Below, piece after piece: positions 1-7,637 of a DNA stretch of 7,637 nucleotides. Numbering within the stretch: position 1 is the first letter of the stretch; every line of letters begins with the position of its first letter. Source of the DNA: Chloroflexota bacterium (GTDB lineage Bacteria > Chloroflexota > Limnocylindria > QHBO01); assembly GCA_005879775.1 (NCBI GenBank), contig VBJX01000026.1, positions 1-7,637 on the forward strand. Reading direction: 5' to 3'. Made by a program: the position numbers and the translations under genes. The notes under the pieces are model-generated. The model had not been told where the DNA came from. It was given only the letters and a program-made list of their open reading frames with translations, and ran no database searches.

Positions 1-8
1 CCCATTGG

Positions 9-1931
9 TCAGTTCGCCGCCACGAGCGAGAAGTCTCGCGGATCGAGCCGAATATCCTGGTCGAGGCCATACCACTGCTGGAGGAAGTACTTGACCACCT
101 CCAGCGACACGTTTCCGCGAACCACCGCCGAGTAGGTGAAGGTGATCACTTCCAGGTTTGCGTCGGTCGCCCCGGGAGCGGACGGCACCCAGGCCACGAA
201 CCACGAGTGGAAGGGCAACGCACCGTCCGGGGTGGTGCTCGCCCCGAACTCCGCTGTGCCGGTCTTGCCGGACAGAGCCCCGGGCAGTCGAAGGTCGCGG
301 ATGTTGTACGCGTGGCCACTGGTGATGACGTCTCGAGCGCCGATCCGCATCAGCTGCAGGTCCGCGGCGCTGGCCGGCAGGTTGCGAATCAGCTCGGGCT
401 CGTAGGGCTTGACCAGGTTGCCGGCATCGTCGGTCTCGCCGCGCACGATCATCGGCCGCATCAGCCTTCCGCCATTGGCCAGGGCGGCATAGGCGTTCAT
501 GAGCTGCAGCGGGGTGACGGCGATCACGTTCTGCCCGATCCCGGCCTGTGCCAGCTCTCCGGTGAAGACGTCCGCGCGGCCCTGGGCCTGGGCCCATTCC
601 TTGCTGATGATGATTCCCTTGGCCTCGCCCGGCAGCTGGATGCCGGTTCGCTCGCCGAATCCGAGCTCCTGCGCCCACTTTCCGAGCCGTTCCACCCCCA
701 GATTGATCGCCATCTGGTAGAAGAAGGTGTCCGAGCTCCTGAAGTAGGCCTGCACGATGTTCAGCGGTCCGAAGCCGGCGTGGTTCCAGTCGAAGAGGCA
801 CTGCCCAGCGGGTGCATCCGGGATCTGGTAGCAGCCGTAGGTCGGCCAGAGCCGGGTGGGCGTCGTGACCCCCTCCTCGAGGGCGGCGAGGCCGGTCACC
901 AGTTTGAATGTCGACCCGGGCGGGTAGATGTCAGAGATGGCGTGGTTGCGGAGCGGCTTGGTCGGGTCCGCCAGGTAGGCGGCGTAATCGGCCGCCGAGA
1001 TCCCGCTCGCAAATTTGTTGTCGTCGTATGCGGGCAGCGAGACCATCGCCAGGATCTCGCCGGTCTGCGGGTTCATGACCATCGTCACGCCCTGCTTGAC
1101 TCCGGCAACCTGCAGCCCCCAGAGCAGCGACTCGGTCGCCACGCGCTGGGCATGTGCGTCGATGGTGAGCATCAGGTTCGTGCCGGGGACCGGCTTCGAC
1201 ACCGTGTCGACCACCTTGACCGCCCGCCCGTTCGCGTCCCGCTCCCAGATCTGCCTCCCATACGTGCCCCGCAGCTGATCCTCGAACGACGCCTCCACCC
1301 CATCGCGGCCGATCACGTCATCGGGCAGGTAGCCCTGGGTGCTCAGCTGGGTGAGCTCGTCTCCTGACACCGGACCTGTGTAGCCGAGGACGTGAGACAG
1401 GAGCGTGCCTGAGACCGATCCCTTGTCGTCGAGGTACTGGCGCAATGAATCGACCTGCACGACGATGCCCGGCAGGGTCGCCTGCTGCTCGCCCAGGACC
1501 AGTGCCGATTCCCGGCTGAGCCCCCTCACGAGCGGGACGAGGTCATAGGGAGAGCCGTGGAACGCATCGATCCGTTGCTGGAGGGCGGCGAGGTCGACCC
1601 CCGCCAGCCGGGCGGCACGCAGCAGCACCCAGGCGCGCTGTGACGGATCCGTGGGCAGGTCGGCGGGGCGGGCGTTCATGGTCCAGGCGGGGGTGTTGAT
1701 CGCCAGCGGCCTTCCCGTTCGGTCGAAGATCACACCGCGGGGGGCGGGAAGGGCGACCTCGATAGTGCGCGCCGCCTGGGCGATCTGTGCGTACCGGCCT
1801 CCCTCGAGCACCTGCAGCTGGAAGAGGCGCCCGCCCAGGGCGCCGAAGACCAACGCGGCGGCCACGCCCAGGGCCACGAACCGTGCCCGTGAACGTGGCA
1901 GGTCCGACCGGCTCTCGTTCAGGTCTGCCAT
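9..1931 (-). CDS. mrdA: Penicillin-binding protein 2 (peptidoglycan D,D-transpeptidase of the elongasome)
   Basis: A 640-residue class B penicillin-binding protein that cross-links peptidoglycan during cell elongation, acting outside the membrane with RodA and the MreBCD scaffold. Seen in the sequence: a short charged N-terminus, one membrane anchor at about residues 17-37, a PBP dimerisation region (about 50-280) starting with the PRGVIFDRTGRPLA motif, then the transpeptidase domain. Active-site motifs are all present: S340-TFK (nucleophile S340, K343), S399-S-D401 (the SxD form usual in PBP2) and K556-TG. The ATG at 1931 is chosen because a GAGGA-type ribosome binding site lies just upstream and the anchor follows directly. 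The frame is open 44 codons further upstream, but that stretch overlaps mreD and looks non-coding. It follows mreD by 7 bases. An ATG at positions 5-3, just past its stop, could begin the next gene (rodA expected), but only five bases are visible. PBP2 rather than FtsI is favoured by the SxD motif and the mreD neighbour. Confidence 0.93.
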   Translation of the reverse strand: MADLNESRSDLPRSRARFVALGVAAALVFGALGGRLFQLQVLEGGRYAQIAQAARTIEVALPAPRGVIFDRTGRPLAINTPAWTMNARPADLPTDPSQRAWVLLRAARLAGVDLAALQQRIDAFHGSPYDLVPLVRGLSRESALVLGEQQATLPGIVVQVDSLRQYLDDKGSVSGTLLSHVLGYTGPVSGDELTQLSTQGYLPDDVIGRDGVEASFEDQLRGTYGRQIWERDANGRAVKVVDTVSKPVPGTNLMLTIDAHAQRVATESLLWGLQVAGVKQGVTMVMNPQTGEILAMVSLPAYDDNKFASGISAADYAAYLADPTKPLRNHAISDIYPPGSTFKLVTGLAALEEGVTTPTRLWPTYGCYQIPDAPAGQCLFDWNHAGFGPLNIVQAYFRSSDTFFYQMAINLGVERLGKWAQELGFGERTGIQLPGEAKGIIISKEWAQAQGRADVFTGELAQAGIGQNVIAVTPLQLMNAYAALANGGRLMRPMIVRGETDDAGNLVKPYEPELIRNLPASAADLQLMRIGARDVITSGHAYNIRDLRLPGALSGKTGTAEFGASTTPDGALPFHSWFVAWVPSAPGATDANLEVITFTYSAVVRGNVSLEVVKYFLQQWYGLDQDIRLDPRDFSLVAAN

Positions 1932-1935
1932 GGGG

Positions 1936-1941
1936 TCCTCA
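1936..1941 (-). promoter_or_regulatory. Ribosome binding site of mrdA overlapping the mreD stop codon
   Basis: On the minus strand TGAGGA ends four bases before the mrdA ATG at 1931. Its TGA is the mreD stop codon, so termination of mreD places ribosomes directly on the mrdA start, an arrangement that suggests translational coupling. It supports the 640-residue start over the longer open frame. Confidence 0.7.
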
Positions 1942-2397
1942 CCATGCGGCCTTCTCCTCGACGCCGAGGCGCAGCGCCAGGCGGCGGGCCGGGTAGAGGA
2001 GGAGCCCGGCGATCGCCGCGTTAAGCACCGCCGCGGGGATGACCAGCTGCAACGGGACTCCAACGGCGGGGGACGCCTCGATGAGCCGGAGGACGATGAG
2101 GCTCACCCCATCGGCCAGGAGCGACGCCGCGAACACGGCAACGACCGGGTAGAACCACGTCAGGCGGCCGAAGGGACGCGCTCCGGCGGCGGCCAGCCCG
2201 GCGGCGAGGAGCAACGCAAGGGGAATCGCGCCAAGCGGGTCGTGCAGGAGCAGGTTGGCTGTAAGGCCGGCCACAAACGCCCAGCCGATCCCGGTCTCGA
2301 AGCCCCACAGGATGGTGACGAGGACGACGGCCACGAGGACGATGTTCGGTCGGACGCCGGCGATCTCGATCACTGGCGCAAGTCCGGCATGCAACAC
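1939..2397 (-). CDS. mreD: Rod shape-determining protein MreD (start uncertain)
   Basis: A small, very hydrophobic integral membrane protein of 152 residues from the GTG at 2397; the family is usually about 160-180. MreD is part of the elongasome with MreC, RodA and PBP2. Visible: the family-like GVRPNIVLVAVVL segment near the N-terminus, the GWAFVAGLTANLLLHDPLGAIPLALLL stretch (glycine-rich helix, then D-PLG) and four or more predicted membrane helices, ending in a basic tail. Identification rests on these and on the position immediately before mrdA. No mreB or mreC is in the window, so mreD appears to lead this operon. The start is doubtful: GTG 2397 has no Shine-Dalgarno and truncates the first helix. 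In-frame coding-like sequence (STSALIAVGVG) continues upstream with no ATG, GTG or TTG before the stop beyond 2536. An ATC at 2436 preceded by AGGGGA would give 165 residues and a complete first helix. Confidence 0.85.
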   Translation of the reverse strand: MLHAGLAPVIEIAGVRPNIVLVAVVLVTILWGFETGIGWAFVAGLTANLLLHDPLGAIPLALLLAAGLAAAGARPFGRLTWFYPVVAVFAASLLADGVSLIVLRLIEASPAVGVPLQLVIPAAVLNAAIAGLLLYPARRLALRLGVEEKAAW

Positions 2398-2433
2398 GCC
2401 GACGCCGACGGCGATGAGGGCGCTGGTAGAGCT

Positions 2434-2448
2434 GATGCTGCTTCCCCT
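2434..2448 (-). promoter_or_regulatory. Possible true mreD start: Shine-Dalgarno plus ATC codon
   Basis: On the minus strand AGGGGA (2448-2443) is followed after six bases by an in-frame ATC (2436-2434). Starting there adds 13 residues that complete the first membrane helix of MreD. No standard start codon exists in frame between the upstream stop (inside parS) and GTG 2397. ATC initiation is rare in bacteria, so a sequence error in an original ATG is equally possible. Inference only. Confidence 0.4.
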
Positions 2449-2493
2449 GGGTCGATCAGATTGCCCGCTGCGGACGTCTTCGGGCTGTCGAAA

Positions 2494-2499
2494 AGTATA
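2494..2499 (-). promoter_or_regulatory. Possible -10 box of the mreD-mrdA promoter
   Basis: On the minus strand TATACT stands out in very GC-rich surroundings, about 58-63 bases before the ATC candidate start of mreD. At the expected -35 distance the sequence is GGCCGG, which does not resemble TTGACA, so the promoter is weak or depends on an activator or another sigma factor. An inverted repeat fills the space between the two elements. Confidence 0.35.
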
Positions 2500-2500
2500 T

Positions 2501-2523
2501 CGGCCAGACGGGCCGTCCGGCCG
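2501..2523. repeat. Imperfect inverted repeat 11+1+11, possible operator
   Basis: The left arm (2501-2511) and right arm (2513-2523) are reverse complements except for one base (A against G at arm position 6), around a single central G. It lies directly upstream of the TATACT box on the minus strand, where it would overlap the -35 to spacer region of a mreD promoter. It could bind a dimeric regulator or form a hairpin. No T-tract follows, so it is not a convincing terminator. Confidence 0.45.
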
Positions 2524-2534
2524 TTTGCGGCGCT

Positions 2535-2550
2535 CGTTTCACGTGAAACA
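2535..2550. other. parS: parS centromere-like site (ParB binding site)
   Basis: The 16-mer CGTTTCACGTGAAACA matches the widely conserved bacterial parS consensus TGTTTCACGTGAAACA at 15 of 16 positions; only the first base differs. It contains a perfect 14-base palindrome. It lies 99 bases before parA, in the gap between the divergent operons, so its cognate proteins are encoded immediately next to it. ParB is expected to load here as a CTP-dependent sliding clamp and may spread over the parA and mreD promoters. No second copy was seen in the window. Confidence 0.92.
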
Positions 2551-2565
2551 TCGGGCCCCAGAGGC

Positions 2566-2574
2566 TGTGGATAA
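2566..2574 (-). promoter_or_regulatory. Consensus DnaA box
   Basis: TGTGGATAA on the plus strand reads TTATCCACA on the minus strand, a perfect match to the DnaA box consensus TTATNCACA. It lies 15 bases past parS and 32 bases before the parA extended -10. A second, weak match (GGTGGGTAA, 7 of 9) is at 2588-2596. A single strong box does not make an origin, but it suggests either DnaA control of the parA operon or the edge of an origin region. Confidence 0.65.
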
Positions 2575-2606
2575 TGCCGCCATAACCGGTGGGTAAGGGC
2601 CCTGAC

Positions 2607-2615
2607 TGGTAAAAT
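2607..2615 (+). promoter_or_regulatory. Extended -10 promoter of the parA operon
   Basis: TGGTAAAAT fits the extended -10 pattern TGnTATAAT with one mismatch in the hexamer, in otherwise GC-rich sequence. No good -35 hexamer is seen 16-18 bases upstream, which is usual for extended -10 promoters. Transcription would start near 2622, leaving a leader of about 28 bases with a GGAG ribosome binding site (2641-2644) five bases before the parA GTG. Confidence 0.5.
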
Positions 2616-2649
2616 AAGGCAGCCGATCTGAACTCGCAGCGGAGCGCTC

Positions 2650-3403
2650 GTGCTCAGGGTCACCGCCTGTACCAACCAGAAGGGCGGCGTCGGCAAAACG
2701 ACGACCGTTGTCAATCTGGCGGCCTACCTGGCCCTTTCCGGGATTTCGACGCTCGTCATCGACCTCGATCCGCAAGGCAACGCGACGAGCGGCCTCGGTG
2801 TCGACCGCAGACTGCTCGATCGGTCGATCTACGAGGTGCTGATCGATCGCGTTCCAATCGGAGACGTGACGCTCCGGACGCAGCTGGAGGGGCTGGATGT
2901 CGTGCCATCGTCTCCGTCGCTGTCCGGAGCCGAGATCGAGCTCGTCGGGATGGCTGCGCGCGAACGACGGCTGGCAGCCTGCCTGTCGGAGCTGGACGGA
3001 GCGTACGAGAGGGTCTTCATCGATTGCCCGCCCTCACTCGGCCTCCTGACGGTGAATGCGCTGACGGCAGCCGATGGCGTCCTGATCCCGATCCAGACGG
3101 AGTACTACGCACTTGAGGGACTCAGCCAGCTGGTGAACACGATTCGAATGGTCCGGGCGGGGCTGAACCCCCGCCTGGAGATCGAGGGCGTGCTGCTCAC
3201 GATGTACGACGGGCGCACGAACCTCTCGGTACAGGTGGCGGCCGAGGTCCGGCGCCACATGAACGGGACCGTGTTCGACACGGTGGTGCCGCGCAGCGTT
3301 CGCCTCTCCGAGGCTCCGAGCCATGGACTGCCCATCGCTCTCTACGACCCGACTTCGCGGGGAGCGCGCGCCTACGGCGAGCTCGCCGAGGAGGTCGTCT
3401 CTC

Positions 3404-3411
<8 letters not shown>
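2650..3411 (+). CDS. parA: Chromosome-partitioning ATPase ParA (Soj)
   Basis: A 253-residue deviant Walker ATPase that binds the nucleoid non-specifically in its ATP dimer form and drives origin segregation through ParB-stimulated hydrolysis. Seen: the Walker A motif K11-GGVGK-TTT with the signature lysine K11 and catalytic-site K16, the A' motif around D38-LDPQGNAT, and the Walker B-type segment VFID125-CPPSLG. The C-terminal SVRLSEAPSHGLP stretch is typical of chromosomal ParA/Soj. There is no N-terminal DNA-binding domain, so it is the short chromosomal type and not a P1-plasmid type. Start GTG 2650 is supported by GGAG at 2641-2644 and by the short 10-residue lead to the P-loop. It is first in the plus-strand operon, and parS lies 99 bases upstream. 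ParB spreading from parS probably feeds back on transcription (inference). Confidence 0.96.
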
Positions 3412-6243
<2,832 letters not shown>

Positions 6244-6266
6244 CCAAGAAAGCACGAGATCAGCCG

Positions 6267-6509
6267 ATGCCTAGCCGACACGTCGCCGATATCCGCCAGG
6301 TCGCCTCCAAGACCGGCCGCAAGCTCGAGGAATGGTGCGAGCTGCTCGAGGCGAACGGGGTGGGGGAGCGGCGCGACGCGGTCAACTTCCTGCGCGACGG
6401 ATATGCAGTGAGCCATGCGTTCGCGCTGGCGATCGCCGATCACTGCCTGCGCCGCTCACGGGCCGACGAGATCGATGGCGTCGACTGGGACGAGGACGAA
6501 CCCTGGTGA
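6267..6509 (+). CDS. Small DUF4287-like protein
   Basis: An 80-residue soluble acidic-tailed protein with no signal peptide or membrane helix. The pattern (residues about 8-65) V-x-x-KTGRKLEEWCELL...FLRDGYAVSHAFALAI resembles the DUF4287 family: a TG[KR] motif, a W about five residues later, a WL/FL-RD element, then H-x-x-A-x-AI. Function of that family is not established, and none is assigned here. The tail DGVDWDEDEPW is strongly acidic. It begins 23 bases after gyrB with only a weak GAGA ribosome binding site (6256-6259) and its stop overlaps the start of the next gene (GTGA), so it is translated as part of the gyrase operon and coupled to the thioesterase. The coding reality is supported by the tight packing. 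Family identity is from memory of the motif only. Confidence 0.7.
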   Translation: MPSRHVADIRQVASKTGRKLEEWCELLEANGVGERRDAVNFLRDGYAVSHAFALAIADHCLRRSRADEIDGVDWDEDEPW

Positions 6510-7042
6510 CCTCCGGCACATCCGCGGGCGGCAGCATCGGGTCGAGCCGCTCGATCATCGGCAAGGACGGACGACGCTACGCGTTCGCCGACCACAACTG
6601 CTTCGCGTGCGGCGGAACCAACCCGATCGGCATGCACCTGGCGATCGAGCTCGGCGAGGGGACGGCGAGCACCACCTGGGTGGCGGGAGACGACTTCGTC
6701 GGATGGGAGGCGAAGGTGCACGGCGGGATCCTGGCCACGCTCCTCGACGAGGTCATGGCCTGGGCGCCGTCGAGCTATGACTCGTGGGCAGTCACGGCGG
6801 AGATGCAGATCAGGTATCGGGCCCCAGCCAATCCCGGAGAGGAGCTGAGCGCCCGGGCCAGGGTCACCGAGCGCCGGCGTCGGATCTACCGCGTGAAGGG
6901 CGAGATCCGCGGGTCTGACGGCCGTCTCATCGCCGAAGGCGAGGGCCGCTTCCTGGGGGCGAGCCCGACCGAGAAGGCCGAGCTGAAGGCCCGATACGGC
7001 CTGCCCGCCGACGTGACCACCGCCGGAGCTCGGCGCGAATGA
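6506..7042 (+). CDS. PaaI-like hotdog-fold thioesterase
   Basis: A 178-residue protein of the 4HBT/PaaI hotdog superfamily, whose members hydrolyse acyl-CoA or acyl-carrier thioesters; the substrate is unknown. An N-terminal C32-FACGGTNPIGMHL segment is the cysteine-containing lead typical of this subgroup (two cysteines C32 and C35). The active-site helix follows as H72-GGILATLLD81-E82, with the usual HGG and acidic residues. The core strands AEMQIRYRAPANPGEELSARARV and IAEGEGRFL complete the fold. The start GTG at 6506 is chosen for its GTGA overlap with the preceding stop and a GAGGA at 6492-6496. The open frame extends further upstream but overlaps the small gene. Residues 3-16 are a low-complexity Gly/Ser tail. 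A lipid or CoA metabolism role would be unrelated to gyrase, so its place here may reflect only co-expression. Confidence 0.88.
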   Translation: MTSGTSAGGSIGSSRSIIGKDGRRYAFADHNCFACGGTNPIGMHLAIELGEGTASTTWVAGDDFVGWEAKVHGGILATLLDEVMAWAPSSYDSWAVTAEMQIRYRAPANPGEELSARARVTERRRRIYRVKGEIRGSDGRLIAEGEGRFLGASPTEKAELKARYGLPADVTTAGARRE

Positions 7043-7080
7043 CAGACGCGACAGTAACGACAGCGAGGTAGCCCACAGGC

Positions 7081-7637
7081 ATGGAGGTCGAGCAGGCCGG
7101 CGTGCGCCGGGTGGCGATCGAGGACGAGATGCGCTCCGCGTACATCGACTACGCGATGAGCGTGATCGTGGCGCGCGCCCTGCCCGACGTGCGGGACGGC
7201 CTCAAGCCGGTCCACCGGCGAATCCTCTACACGATGCACGAGATGGGCTTGCGCTCGACCTCGGCCTATCGAAAGTGCGCAGGAGTCGTCGGCGAGGCGC
7301 TACGTGGCGCTCTATGACGCCCTCGTCCGACTGGCGCAGGACTTCAGCCTGCGTTACCCCCTCGTGGACGGCCAGGGGAACTTCGGGTCGATCGATGGGG
7401 ATCCGGCCGCCGCCTACCGCTACACCGAGGCGCGGCTGGCCGCGATCAGCGACGAGATGCTGGCCGACATCGAGAAGGAGACCGTCGACTTCGTCGACAA
7501 CTTTGACGGTCGCCTGCGCGAGCCGACCGTCCTGCCTGCGCGCCTCCCCAACCTGCTCATCAACGGCAGCTCCGGGATCGCGGTCGGGATGGCCACCAAC
7601 ATCCCGCCCCACAACCTCACCGAGGTGTGCGATGCGG
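7081..7637 (+). pseudogene. gyrA: DNA gyrase subunit A, 5' part, frameshifted by an apparent 23-base deletion and cut by the window end
   Basis: GyrA cuts and rejoins DNA in the gyrase A2B2 complex. The start ATG 7081 has a GAGGT (7065-7069) 11 bases upstream, and the translation is a clean GyrA N-terminus: YIDYAMSVIVARALPDVRDGLKPVHRRIL, then AYRKCAGVVGE. At 7297-7303 the frame is lost. VVGE is followed by ALRGAL and a TGA at 7315-7317. From 7304 in the +2 frame GyrA resumes: VALYDALVRLAQDFSLRYPLVDGQGNFGSIDGDPAAAYRYTEARL, with the catalytic tyrosine expected in YRYTE. Comparing spacing with GyrA from E. coli (39 bases between VVGD and Y86), only 16 bases are present, a deficit of 23, removing L/G-K-Y-H-P-H-G-D. 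Sequence continues intact to NIPPHNLTEVCDA at the edge. An undamaged gyrA is normally essential, so an artefact or a second copy is likely. Stop position outside the window is unknown. Confidence 0.9.
7297..7306 (+). other. Deletion/frameshift junction in gyrA (quinolone-resistance region)
   Basis: The junction reads GCGCTACGTG. If the original had been GCG CT(G) ... (G)AC GTG, breakpoints between CT and AC remove about 23 bases encoding the conserved KYHPHGD loop, with its two histidines near the active site, and restore GTG GCG CTC TAT GAC downstream. The exact original bases are not recoverable, so the breakpoint is placed to within a few bases. The residue aligned with E. coli S83 would be valine, though this could be part of the scar. 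Confidence 0.8.

Noticed and set aside
3..5. Start codon of rodA at the left edge on the minus strand
   Set aside because: An ATG follows the mrdA stop by three bases, but only two further bases are visible and there is no clear ribosome binding site, so no gene can be called.
660..741. 12-base direct repeat at 660-671 and 730-741 inside mrdA
   Set aside because: The copies are read in different frames and are not related at protein level; a chance match in GC-rich coding sequence.
2398..2649. A full replication origin (oriC)
   Set aside because: Only one strong DnaA box is present, there is no clear AT-rich unwinding element, and dnaA/dnaN are not in the window. Calling it an origin is unsupported.
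7290..7310. Intein or mobile insertion scar in gyrA
   Set aside because: The change is a loss of sequence, not an insertion. Known GyrA inteins sit at the catalytic tyrosine, which is here undisturbed near 7421.
7297..7317. Programmed ribosomal frameshift in gyrA
   Set aside because: No slippery heptamer or following hairpin is seen, and a slip could not restore the missing conserved residues. About 23 bases are absent rather than one or two.

Overview
This 7.6 kb window is GC-rich bacterial chromosome. It carries two divergent gene blocks around a 252-base regulatory gap. The combination of MreD and PBP2 (rod-type cell-wall elongation), a chromosomal ParA/ParB pair with a near-consensus parS site, and gyrase genes points to an origin-proximal segment of a peptidoglycan-containing, probably rod-shaped bacterium. 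Phylum cannot be fixed by eye. The gene order (parA-parB-gyrB-...-gyrA without dnaA, dnaN or recF) and the base composition would suit an uncultured Chloroflexota-like lineage, but that is only a guess.

Minus strand, positions 2397 to 9: mreD then mrdA (PBP2), separated by 7 bases and probably translationally coupled. A possible next start codon (rodA would be usual) lies at the very left edge. The annotatable mreD start (GTG at 2397) has no ribosome binding site and cuts into the first membrane helix. A better-placed site with a Shine-Dalgarno points to a non-canonical ATC codon at 2436.

Gap, 2398 to 2649: a -10-like box and an imperfect 11+1+11 inverted repeat on the mreD side, a parS site (15 of 16 bases), a perfect DnaA box 15 bases beyond it, and an extended -10 promoter for parA.

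Plus strand, 2650 to the right edge: parA, parB, gyrB, a small DUF4287-like gene, a PaaI-like hotdog thioesterase and gyrA, all tightly packed. There are overlaps of 8, 4 and 4 bases and gaps of 23 and 38, so this looks like one operon linking chromosome segregation and supercoiling.

The most unusual feature is gyrA. It runs cleanly from 7081, but about 23 bases are missing near 7300-7304, exactly at the conserved GKYHPHGD segment (quinolone-resistance region). The reading frame shifts to a stop at 7317, while perfectly good GyrA sequence continues in another frame to the window end. Since gyrA is essential, this is an assembly or sequence error, a decayed second copy, or a recent lethal or compensated lesion. 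No clearly new biological system was found. The interest lies in the gyrA lesion, the parS/DnaA-box control region, the unusual mreD start and the two accessory genes embedded between gyrB and gyrA.
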